Origin: Nemertoderma westbladi
Taxonomy: Eukaryota; Xenacoelomorpha; Nemertodermatida; Nemertodermatidae
Direction of reading: 5' to 3'
DNA: 64,000 bases
NCBI GenBank assembly: GCA_032718475.1
Contig: JAUCBJ010002979.1
Location: forward strand, 1 to 64,000
The notes below the pieces were generated by a model. The model saw nothing but the letters and a program-made list of their open reading frames with translations. It was not told the origin of the DNA and searched no databases. Shown here piece after piece: positions 1 through 10,625 of this stretch; the first letter of the stretch is position 1; the number at the start of each line of letters is the position of its first letter. The position numbers were made by a program, and so were the translations under genes.

Positions 1-741
1 CTTCCACAGTAAACCCTTCCACTCTGTTTCCTAAAGGAATGCCTGTTCACCACCATGGGTGATCTTCCACAGTAAACCCTTCGACTCTGTTTCCTAAAGG
101 AATGCCTGTTCACCACCATGGTTGATCTTCCACAGTAAACTCTTCCACTATGTTTCCTAAAGGAATGCCTGTTCACCACCATGGGTGATCTTCCACAGTA
201 AACCCTTCCACTCTGTTTCCTAAAGGAATGCCTGTTCACCACCATGGGTGATCTTCCACAGTAAACCCTTCGACTCTGTTTCCTAAAGGAATGCCTGTTC
301 ACCACCATGGGTGATCTTCCACAGTAAACCCTTCGACTCTGTTTCCTAAAGGAATGCCTGTTCACCACCATGGGTGATCTTCCACAGTAAACCCTTCCAC
401 TCTGTTTCCTAAAGGAATGCCTGTTCACCACCATGGGTGATCTTCCACAGTAAACCCTTCCACTCTGTTTCCTAAAGGAATGCCTGTTCACCACCATGGG
501 TGATCTTCCACAGTAAACCCTTCGACTCTGTTTCCTAAAGGAATGCCTGTTCACCACCATGGGTGATCTTCCACAGTAAACCCTTCGACTCTGTTTCCCA
601 AAGGAATGCCTGTTCACCACCATGGGTGATCTTCCATAGTAAACTCTTCCACTCTGTTTCCTAAAGGAATGCCTGTTCATCACCATGGGTGATCTTCCAC
701 AGTAAACCCTTCCACACTGTTTCCCAAGTTGCTTTGTTTCG
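1..741. repeat. 63-bp minisatellite
   Basis: About twelve head-to-tail copies of a 63-bp unit (landmarks CTTCCACAGTAAACCC and CACCACCATGGGTGAT) run from the window edge to about 741. Copies differ by single bases, for example CCTTCCAC versus CCTTCGAC. Each unit has an acceptor-like TTCCACAG on the plus strand and CATTCCTTTAG on the minus strand, but no strong donor. No coding role is seen. It may lie in an intron, since CCDC83 N-terminal exons are expected upstream. Confidence 0.95.
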
Positions 742-1344
742 TATTTATAAACCAGTCAAGGATGAAAGCCAGGGTTGGGCTAGGCGAGGCTAATAACTAA
801 AAATAGTGAATAACTACAAATACTAACTGCGGAGGTTGCACACTACCAACGAATAACTTGAAACAAACTGAGTAGCTGATTAACTGACCAATTATATATA
901 TAATAATAATAAATAATAATTATAAAATAATATAATAAATTGTAATTCTAATTAAATCATAATTCATGTTAAAACGAAGCTAAAATATATCGCAGAAAGT
1001 AAATGAATTGTCTAATTAACCTGATCATTTCTGAAACGTATTTATATTATTATAAATTTATGGCTAGGGTTGAAATTATTTTGGTTACTTATCTAGATAC
1101 CCATTGATTATTATATCCTAGGCTTATTATTGTTAAATCAGTGGTGTATTATGTATCTGCCCGTCTACTGTACTTGTACCGTACTGTACTGTAGATAAGG
1201 GTGCTTTACCCTTTTTGCAGACTTAGGACTGTTGTTTTGAGGTCTGGTTTCGCACCGGATTGACAATGCTTTATAGCTTTTAATGAACACTTTATAAAAC
1301 TGCATCGCGTGTTGTTATATCTTATTGTAAAGTACGTTTCGATA

Positions 1345-1527
1345 TCATGGGGAATAAAAACCTAATCGCCAGTAGTTGTTACTACTACTGCGGGAGCGGA
1401 AACCTGATGAAGCATTTGGAGGCGATGCGGTAGATCTTCCAGAGGATCTCGTGTAGGATGTACTCCTCACTGTATCACCAGGATTGCTTTCTAACTCAGA
1501 AACCTCTTGTCCTTCTGCTTCCTCCAT
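1345..1527 (-). CDS. Possible first coding exon, unassigned
   Basis: A 60-codon minus-strand reading frame opens with MEEAEGQEVSELESNPGD and continues Ser- and Arg-rich, with runs such as SYTRSSGRSTAS and SGFRSRSSSNN. An acidic start followed by low-complexity Ser/Arg resembles the disordered N-terminus of a real protein. A GTGAGG inside the frame, or GATTAG followed by GTTTTT near its end, could act as a donor. A chance ORF is equally possible. No partner exon can be seen because the gene would run off the left edge. Confidence 0.25.
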   Translation of the reverse strand: MEEAEGQEVSELESNPGDTVRSTSYTRSSGRSTASPPNASSGFRSRSSSNNYWRLGFYSP

Positions 1528-3655
1528 TGTACTTCATTCGCATACCTGACAACTCATGGATATATGAGACTGCGACGCGTCGTGTAGAATGCCTTTGCGT
1601 TGTTATTATGAATATATGGATATTTACTTGTATTTAAAGAAGCACTTTTCTGTGACCTGAACCGAATAGTTTTGTTACGAGTGAATGCGAAGTAAGTGAA
1701 CCGAGTGTTTTGTTTTGTAAAGGTAGGAGGGGGGGGGGGGGGGGGGACTCAGAAAGCTATAAACTAATTTTAGAAATAAACGGTTTATAGTTATTCCAGA
1801 ATATATTATATTATTCCAGAGTTTAAACATTATGAAACGACTGCATATGAACAAGTGGTAACAACCCTTGGGGTAATTAGGCCTGTATTCCATTCTTACA
1901 GCGATTTGTAACCAATCATACCTTGATGTAATCTCCCGCTATTTTTCGAACCGTTCACAATTGTGTTATAACTACTCGATATCAGAATAATGACGAAGTT
2001 AATTAATGTTAAAAATACAGGTTGTGGGGGGGGGGGGCTTTTGACGCTATCAGAATGGGTTACTCTCCAGGCGAAAATCAACATAAATAACCTATTATTA
2101 CTTAATAATTCATATATATTTTTGATTTTATATTTGTCACATGTTTATTATCAACCAAGGTACCTTTCCGTTTGTTTTGGTAAAATATAATGAGATTTAA
2201 ATTAAGTTTCTGTTCCAGGTTGGTGCTCAAGTTATTTTTCGAATTTCTTTTTTAGTTCCCAAGTAATGAAAATAAATGTATATATTCTGGTCGTTTTTTT
2301 ATATACATCGAGCCCACTGGATGGCGATGCCTATAATTTTATTCTAACATTTATTGTAAATTGACTTTATTTACTCAACGTTGCTTTTCTCCGAGGAGAA
2401 AATCGCAGAGAACCGTAATGATTCCGCTTCAACGACCCCGAAAAAAGGTTGCGGAATGTGGTCTGACCGTGCGTCGACCAGCAGATGCACGTAGCGATTA
2501 GGTAGAAGCGTCGGTTGATCGGTAGATAACGTTAGGACTTTAGCGAACGCATTCCCGACGTTAGGACGGCCGACACACCTGCAACTCTTGTACCGCTTCT
2601 TATCGCCGTAGTAAATTATACTTTACTTAGTAGTGAGGCAGGTACCGGAATCACAAGTAGCCCTACTTGATGTAGGGTTATCTAAGGTTTCTGTTGCACA
2701 TCCATCGACATAGCTTCATTAACCTCAGAACGACCGCTACAACTTATCCCTCTTCTTTGTGCTCCACTCTACCCCAACTAATGGACTCTGAGAGCCCCCT
2801 CCCTTATCAGTCCCTTCTGCTTTTGTTTCAAACTCATTGATGTTCCTTATCAACAAAAACACCGCGGTTTGCCATGTAACGTCTCATTTTATTAGTTAAA
2901 AAATTCCCTCATATACTAGTCAGAATTGATGTAACTCTACATTGGGGTGTGAATTTTTTTATATTTTATTTAACCTCCACCTAAACAAATTTTATTATAA
3001 AAACGCAAACAAAAACCGCACTAAAGCAACTCTGATGGCGAAAACATGAGTAGAATTTGTAAAACATGAGTGATTATTTATCAAGAGAACATGGAGTTTG
3101 GAAATCTGGCCCAAAAGAGAGGGGGGGGGGGGGGGGGGGGGCTGAACGCAAATACCATCTCCGCGAATTAATATCTCGTCTCTATAAAATTCACGATTTA
3201 GGAAAGGGATCAGGTTACAGTGGCGCGTTATTTTAACTTAAACAATAAATTAAAATCCATAAAAACTATACGCCTGTGATCAATGATTCATCTGACAAAT
3301 CAGATTGATAAATCAGTTATGCGCTAATAAATAACCCAATTGACGCAAATAACAGATGATTACTCCCAAAAATAAAACTGTAACCTGTTGATTCTAGTAT
3401 ATAGTTTTGGTTATAATAACGTGCCACTGTAACCAGCTCCTTTCCATTAATAATTGATAATCTAACATTGAGACAGGATATAAATTCGCAGCTAATAAAT
3501 TGGTTTAATAGATTAGATAGACTTATATTTTTTCATCTAGGGTAGGAAGCTCTATTCCTTACGATTACCATCAACAATAGTTCATACTATTCCTCTATCT
3601 CTGTCTTTACAATTATTTACAATCGTAGTTTTTGGATTAATATTTTCGCCTTTAG
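1528..3655. other. Non-coding stretch with poly-G tracts
   Basis: No exon is convincing here. There are three pure G runs: 18 G at 1729-1746, 12 G at 2026-2037 and 21 G at 3121-3141. The interval 2390-2720 is clearly richer in CpG than its surroundings and could be a promoter or 5' UTR, but no start codon or splice pair supports this. The N-terminal exons of CCDC83 (about 65 residues in the human protein) were looked for here and not found. Confidence 0.5.
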
Positions 3656-3824
3656 AACGAACGTCTCCAGGACGAACAGAATTACCATATAGGGGAGCTG
3701 TTGAAGCAAGCCAAGGCTAACGAGAAGAAGCTGGAAGATCTCGAGATATGCGACAAGGATAAAGTAAACGAAGCCCTCCTAGACAAATGGAATGCAGAAA
3801 GACAAGAGCGACGGGAACTGGACG
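3656..3824 (+). CDS. CCDC83: CCDC83, visible exon 1 (internal)
   Basis: The acceptor is TTTTCGCCTTTAG and the donor is GACG|GTAAGT. The 169 bp enter in phase 0 and leave one base over. They encode a charged coiled coil starting NERLQDEQNYHIGELLKQAK, with KWNAERQERRELD at the end, matching human CCDC83 around KEKWKFERDQEKNL. Earlier coding exons must exist but are not identified. Confidence 0.88.
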
Positions 3825-4445
3825 GTAAGTTTGTACTGTATATATGTAGTGGATTAGTGATAATGATATTTTAGTATACGCGTTCTGTTAAATTTAACCT
3901 TTTCTATTAAGATCAAACTGAAACATTAAATTACTTCCTTGGTTTTTCTAATTTCTAAAATTATTCTGCTTTCTAATCTGTTTGCTGTTCTAACTTTTTA
4001 CCGTGAAATACTCTGAGACTAGTGTTACAGTTACTTGTCAAATTAAATCGAGATTGTTTCCACAGTTGACTTACTGAGATATTGTTCATGACCCTGGCCT
4101 GACTTATTACTAGGCGTTAATCAATTTTAATGAGAGTATGAGTACTTTCAACAAGGATTACTTCGTTTAATTATCGCTCGAAGTTCCAATTCAAAAGCGT
4201 TCAATCCAGCTAATAACATATTGTGCCACACGACGGCATTATAGAACATTTTAGAAGACTGCATTACTCGTCTCTATTACAACCCTCGCTACTACTCTCA
4301 GATTATAAAACGATTTGTACTGTTATCTTATAAAGATTATATTTGCGGCGACCTTTCATCCCAATTCAGACTCTCGTGGTTCGGATTAACTCATCCGATC
4401 AGATTATTGTTTTCTCCGATCGAACTTTGCTGATTTACGTTGCAG
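3825..4445 (+). other. CCDC83 intron, no features
   Basis: An ordinary AT-rich intron of about 620 bp between two coiled-coil exons. I see no repeat, RNA gene or transposon in it. Confidence 0.6.
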
Positions 4446-4613
4446 ATTTAAAGTTAACAATCGAGAGATGCGATTATACGATATCGGAGAACCGGAAAAT
4501 CGTGTCTCATTGGGAAGAGTTCCGGGAAATCGGACAACATCAGCACAACAATCAGATCAAGCTACTGGAGAAAGAATTGGAAGATATGAAGGAAACATTT
4601 GATGAGATGACAC
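4446..4613 (+). CDS. CCDC83: CCDC83, visible exon 2
   Basis: The acceptor is TTTACGTTGCAG and the donor is ATGACAC|GTTAGT. The 168 bp complete Asp from the previous exon and read DLKLTIERCDYTISENRK, then SHWEEFREIGQHQHNNQIK, ending ETFDEMT. Human CCDC83 has the related EYWEEYKNVGSERHAKLI. The last eight exon bases (GATGACAC) are also the first bases of the 33-bp repeat unit, so the tandem array has grown directly out of this exon-intron junction. Confidence 0.9.
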
Positions 4614-7600
4614 GTTAGTAGGACATCATGCTTATAATGATGACACGTTAGTAGGACATCATGCTTATAATAATACATCATGCTTATAATACTGGCACGT
4701 TAGTAGGACATCATGCTTATAATACTGGCACGTTAGTAGGACATCATGCTTATAATACTGGCACGTTAGTAGGACATCATGCTTATAATAATGGCACGTT
4801 AGTAGGATATCATGCTTATAATAATGGCACGTTAGTAGGATATCATGCTTATAATAATGGCACGTTAGTAGGACATCATGCTTATAATAATGGCACGTTA
4901 GTAGGACATCATGCTTATAATAATGGCACGTTAGTAGGACATCATGCTTATAATAATGGCACGTTAGTAGGACATCATGCTTATAATACTGGCACGTTAG
5001 TAGGACATCATGCTTATAATACTGGCACGTTAGTAGGACATCATGCTTATAATAATGGCACGTTAGTAGGACATCATGCTTATAATACTGGCACGTTAGT
5101 AGGACATCATGCTTATAATACTGGCACGTTAGTAGGACATCATGCTTATAATAATGGCACGTTAGTAGGATATCATGCTTATAATAATGGCACGTTAGTA
5201 GGATATCATGCTTATAATAATGGCACGTTAGTAGGACATCATGCTTATAATAATGGCACGTTAGTAGGACATCATGCTTATAATAATGGCACGTTAGTAG
5301 GACATCATGCTTATAATGATGACACGTTAGTAGGACATCATGCTTATAATACTGGCACGTTAGTAGGACATCATGCTTATAATAATGGCACGTTAGTAGG
5401 ACATCATGCTTATAATAATGGCACGTTAGTAGGATATCATGCTTATAATAATGGCACGTTAGTAGGACATCATGCTTATAATAATGGCACGTTAGTAGGA
5501 TATCATGCTTATAATAATGGCACGTTAGTAGGACATCATGCTTATAATAATGGCACGTTAGTAGGATATCATGCTTATAATAATGGCACGTTAGTAGGAC
5601 ATCATGCTTATAATAATGGCACGTTAGTAGGACATCATGCTTATAATAATGGCACGTTAGTAGGACATCATGCTTATAATAATGGCACGTTAGTAGGACA
5701 TCATGCTTATAATAATGGCACGTTAGTAGGACATCATGCTTATAATAATGGCACGTTAGTAGGATATCATGCTTATAATAATGGCACGTTAGTAGGACAT
5801 CATGCTTATAATAATGGCACGTTAGTAGGACATCATGCTTATAATAATGGCACGTTAGTAGGACATCATGCTTATAATAATGGCACGTTAGTAGGACATC
5901 ATGCTTATAATACTGGCACGTTAGTAGGACATCATGCTTATAATACTGGCACGTTAGTAGGACATCATGCTTATAATAATGGCACGTTAGTAGGACATCA
6001 TGCTTATAATAATGGCACGTTAGTAGGATATCATGCTTATAATAATGGCACGTTAGTAGGACATCATGCTTATAATAATGGCACGTTAGTAGGACATCAT
6101 GCTTATAATAATGGCACGTTAGTAGAACATCATGCTTATAATAATGGCACGTTAGTAGGAGGGACATGCTTATAATAATGGCACGTTAGTAGGACATCAT
6201 GCTTATAATAATGGCACGTTAGTAGGACATCATGCTTATAATAATGGCACGTTAGTAGGACATCATGCTTATAATACTGGCACGTTAGTAGGACATCATG
6301 CTTATAATACTGGCACGTTAGTAGGACATCATGCTTATAATAATGGCACGTTAGTAGGACATCATGCTTATAATAATGGCACGTTAGTAGGATATCATGC
6401 TTATAATAATGGCACGTTAGTAGGACATCATGCTTATAATAATGGCACGTTAGTAGGACATCATGCTTATAATAATGGCACGTTAGTAGGACATCATGCT
6501 TATAATAATGGCACGTTAGTAGGACATCATGCTTATAATAATGGCACGTTAGTAGGACATCATGCTTATAATAATGGCACGTTAGTAGGACATCATGCTT
6601 ATAATAATGGCACGTTAGTAGGACATCATGCTTATAATAATGGCACGTTAGTAGGACATCATGCTTATAATAATGGCACGTTAGTAGGACATCATGCTTA
6701 TAATGATGACACGTTAGTAGGACATCATGCTTATAATACTGGCACGTTAGTAGGACATCATGCTTATAATAATGGCACGTTAGTAGGACATCATGCTTAT
6801 AATAATGGCACGTTAGTAGGATATCATGCTTATAATAATGGCACGTTAGTAGGACATCATGCTTATAATAATGGCACGTTAGTAGGATATCATGCTTATA
6901 ATAATGGCACGTTAGTAGGACATCATGCTTATAATAATGGCACGTTAGTAGGATATCATGCTTATAATAATGGCACGTTAGTAGGACATCATGCTTATAA
7001 TAATGGCACGTTAGTAGGACATCATGCTTATAATAATGGCACGTTAGTAGGACATCATGCTTATAATAATGGCACGTTAGTAGGACATCATGCTTATAAT
7101 AATGGCACGTTAGTAGGACATCATGCTTATAATAATGGCACGTTAGTAGGATATCATGCTTATAATAATGGCACGTTAGTAGGACATCATGCTTATAATA
7201 ATGGCACGTTAGTAGGACATCATGCTTATAATAATGGCACGTTAGTAGGACATCATGCTTATAATAATGGCACGTTAGTAGGACATCATGCTTATAATAC
7301 TGGCACGTTAGTAGGACATCATGCTTATAATACTGGCACGTTAGTAGGACATCATGCTTATAATAATGGCACGTTAGTAGGACATCATGCTTATAATAAT
7401 GGCACGTTAGTAGGATATCATGCTTATAATAATGGCACGTTAGTAGGACATCATGCTTATAATAATGGCACGTTAGTAGGACATCATGCTTATAATAATG
7501 GCACGTTAGTAGAACATCATGCTTATAATAATGGCACGTTAGTAGGAGGGACATGCTTATAATAATGGCACGTTAGTAGGACATCATGCTTATAATAATG

Positions 7601-8226
7601 GCACGTTAGTAGGACATCATGCTTATAATAATGGCACGTTAGTAGGACATCATGCTTATAATACTGGCACGTTAGTAGGACATCATGCTTATAATACTGG
7701 CACGTTAGTAGGACATCATGCTTATAATAATGGCACGTTAGTAGGACATCATGCTTATAATAATGGCACGTTAGTAGGATATCATGCTTATAATAATGGC
7801 ACGTTAGTAGGACATCATGCTTATAATAATGGCACGTTAGTAGGACATCATGCTTATAATAATGGCACGTTAGTAGGACATCATGCTTATAATAATGGCA
7901 CGTTAGTAGGACATCATGCTTATAATAATGGCACGTTAGTAGGACATCATGCTTATAATAATGGCACGTTAGTAGGACATCATGCTTATAATAATGGCAC
8001 GTTAGTAGGACATCATGCTTATAATAATGGCACGTTAGTAGGACATCATGCTTATAATAATGGCACGTTAGTAGGACATAATGCTTATAATAATGGCACG
8101 TTAGTAGGACATCATGCTTATAATAATGGCACGTTAGTAGGACATCATGCTTATAATAATGGCACGTTAGTAGGACATCATGCTTATAATAATGGCACGT
8201 TAGTAGGAAGGACATGCTTATAATAA
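4606..8226 (+). repeat. 33-bp minisatellite grown from a splice donor
   Basis: About 110 units of 33 bp; each unit contains GGCACGTTAGTAGGACATC and then ATGCTTATAATAAT. The first unit is GATGACACGTTAGTAGG and uses the true donor of the preceding exon. Units are mostly NNGTLVG/TGTLVG-type when read in the long spurious frame, with single-base variants (GATATC for GACATC). A higher-order duplication of about 1387 bp is visible: the marker GTAGGAGGGACATGC recurs at ~6157 and ~7544, and the GATGAC variant at ~5317 and ~6704. In the CCDC83 frame the unit reads CGT TAG, so it terminates translation. Confidence 0.97.
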
Positions 8227-8295
8227 TTACACAATATTATCTAAGATTAATCAATTTTGCTAATGGATGCAATTTCACAATCATCCGTCTATGTA

Positions 8296-9077
8296 CCGGG
8301 TGTTCCATAATGATTGCCCCCCCCCCCCCCCTGGCCAGCCAAAACTGCCAGACATGCACCTTAGTGTAATATATCAAAAGATAATTTAATTCTGAGCTTG
8401 CATGCAAAAATTTAGGGTCCATTACAAAAGTATAAAAATGTTATATGCTATTCTTTAAACCTATCTTAATAAACCTATCTTACTTTTCAATATTTGTGAT
8501 TTAATCACAATTAAAAAAAATATAATTTATCCAGCGTTAGTCATCAGATTTGCAACCCTGTTTAAACAGTTATTACTGCTTGAATTTTGCTGTATTGCAA
8601 TATATTACAGTATTCAGTTACCGGTATTAGTGTTTCTTTGGTAATTTTACTGAATTAGGCTAACTTCGATGACTCTGAAGAAAAACGTATGGTTGACAGG
8701 ATCAGAGATGTTACTTTTAGAGAGGGTCGTGATTCTGTGGCATAATCAAAACTGAACTCAAACCAAAACGGCCCTTTTAAGGGCCAACACCCATTGCCAC
8801 TATCGAGGAGCTCCCCGTGCTGCAAAGGGGAAACATGGCTGTAAAGCTGATGACTAACGCTGGATAAATTATATTTTTTTAATTGTGATTAAATTAAAAT
8901 AGGTTTATTAAGATAGGTTTAAAGAATAGCCTATAAAATTGTTATACTTTTGTAATGGACCCTAAATTTTTGCATGCAAGCTCAGAATTAAATTATCTTT
9001 CGAATTGTATATTACACTAAGGTGCATGTCTGGGCTGGCCAGGGGGGGGGGGGGGGCAATCATTATGGAACACCCGG
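8296..9077. mobile_element. MITE with ~260-bp terminal inverted repeats
   Basis: Both ends are CCGGGTGTTCCATAATGATT flanked by TA (TA at 8294-8295 and 9078-9079). The ends continue into matching poly-C/poly-G runs of 15 bases (8317-8331 and 9042-9056) and then about 230 bp of near-perfect inverted repeat down to CCAGCGTTAGTCATCAG. The centre (about 8540-8860) has no coding capacity. TA target duplication suggests a Tc1/mariner-type non-autonomous element. Its right end lies about 38 bp before the next CCDC83 acceptor. Confidence 0.85.
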
Positions 9078-9116
9078 TATATAATATAAGATTCTGTTCT
9101 TTTTACTGTCCATTAG

Positions 9117-9208
9117 GTTTCATGGAGAAGTTATTGGCATCAAGCAAAGAAGAAATTCTGGAGAGAACAAAGCAGCTTCTTGATAACATCAAGGATAATG
9201 CCGCAGTG
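9117..9208 (+). CDS. CCDC83: CCDC83, visible exon 3
   Basis: The acceptor is TTTTACTGTCCATTAG and the donor is GCAGTG|GTGGGT. The 92 bp complete Arg from the previous exon and encode FMEKLLASSKEEILERTKQ followed by LLDNIKDNAAV. This matches the human segment EDTRKKIIKETLLQLDQKK in length and character. The GTGGGT donor is weaker than its neighbours; the alternative GCA|GTGGTG would change only one codon. Confidence 0.85.
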
Positions 9209-9477
9209 GTGGGTTTATTTATTGTAATAGTTTGGGTACTAATGTAAGTAGGCGAACCAAGAATTCAAGCAAAGCTTCAGGGTACTGTCACAATTATAGC
9301 CGCTGCTTTGTGTTGGTCCAACATTAACATGGACAACCGCTTCCTCTCTGTTAATTTGAAGGATAACAAGAAATTTTACTTTCTATAAAATGCATTAATT
9401 TGTCTGCAAATTCCGTCAAAAAATTGACTTACAATATAAATAATAACAAAAATGTCACTTTCCGCTTTTCCTCCTAG

Positions 9478-9668
9478 AAAGCATCTGGTACCCTCGACCT
9501 CAGGGACAAAGAAGAAATGGTTGACTTTGATTGGTTGAAAAAGGAAGCCAAAGTTCACGTCGAATCATACGGAGATAAACTTTGTGAGGTGGAGGAATTG
9601 GAGCGAGGAAACCTACAACTTATGAGCGAGCTGTTTGACTGTCGCATCGAAGATTTAAAAATATCAAA
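9478..9668 (+). CDS. CCDC83: CCDC83, visible exon 4
   Basis: The acceptor is TTTCCTCCTAG and the donor is TCAAA|GTAAGA. The 191 bp encode KASGTLDLRDKEEMVDFDW, then LKKEAKVHVESYGDKLCEVE, then ELERGNLQLMSELFDCRIED. The DWLKKEA, E.LE..NL.L...L..CR and DLKIS segments are the best-conserved landmarks shared with human CCDC83 and anchor the family call. Confidence 0.93.
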
Positions 9669-10492
9669 GTAAGACTACGATTAGTAAGATGGAAGGACGG
9701 TAGAGTGTAGCGACAATTTGTTTCCATTGGTGTTTTATATAGGACTGTCACTGTCACTGTGTGTTCCCTTTACTTGTATTTTATCGAATAATCGTTTTTT
9801 TTATTTATTTTTTGTGTTTTCTGATTTGAATCATATCGCTCGTAGATTATTAGGAAGAGGGACACTGTGGGAAAATTTCCCTAAATTCGGGAGAAAAGAG
9901 GGTATATACATTTTCCTTGGGGTAAAAAGTAACCCATAGGATTGCAGAGAATTAAATTTTTTACCAGAAAGTAAAATAAAATATTTTTGTGGAATTTCTT
10001 AAATTTTATTACATGTGTTGAAAGAGCATCGAAGTAGAAAAGGTTTACCCGTAATTTGAGCAAAATCCATTTACACACTGAAAAGTTATTGCAACTTTAG
10101 TGTCTGTAAGGCGAACTCCAAAACGGAACTCAATATCCAATATTGTTTTATGTTGTTAAGCGGCTCTCTAGTTACGTAATAAATATTCGAGAACACTAAA
10201 TTATTTAAACATTGAGTAAAGCAGCATCAGGAGTTGAAGAGTAAAGTAATTTGAATCGCAGTAACTATGGAAGCAATAATACTGCAGTTCAATTTATTTT
10301 GTAACACTACATCGCTGTACGTTTTATTAAAGAATTGAGCTACAAAAAAGTACCAATTTGAGAATAAATTGACGTATTACATGGAAAAAAAACACGTATA
10401 ACTTTTTTCCCTATTCTCTCTACCCTTTACTTTTTTCCAATGTAATTATGTTGTGGTGAAATATTTTTGCAACCCAAATTCTTAACTTTCAG
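9669..10492 (+). other. CCDC83 intron, no features
   Basis: AT-rich intron of about 820 bp. I found no repeats, RNA genes or further exons in it. Confidence 0.6.
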
Positions 10493-10625
10493 GAACTTTC
10501 TACTCACACAAATGGACGATGCATTCACCGAAGATCCAGGGTTGTTAGAGAAAGATTTATCTGCTATTGATTTTGACGTAACCAGAAAGGATACGGCCTA
10601 CAGGGGGGCTGTGGGAGGCATCGAG
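10493..10625 (+). CDS. CCDC83: CCDC83, visible exon 5 (3' end uncertain)
   Basis: The acceptor is TTCTTAACTTTCAG. The first base completes Lys, then the frame reads NFLLTQMDDAFTEDPGLLE and KDLSAIDFDVT, matching the human LYLTQ region. The end is ambiguous because the ~50-bp array starts inside the exon. Using the first repeat's donor, ATCGAG|GTAGGT, ends at 10625 in phase 0, adds RKDTAYRGAVGGIE and joins the next exon correctly. The weaker GAC|GTAACC at 10577 has the same phase and would exclude all repeat-encoded residues. Confidence 0.8.

Noticed and set aside
4661-8215. ORFs up to ~504 codons on both strands in the 33-bp array
   Set aside because: The unit length is a multiple of three and happens to lack stops in two frames; both strands are open at once, and the CCDC83 frame has a stop in each unit.
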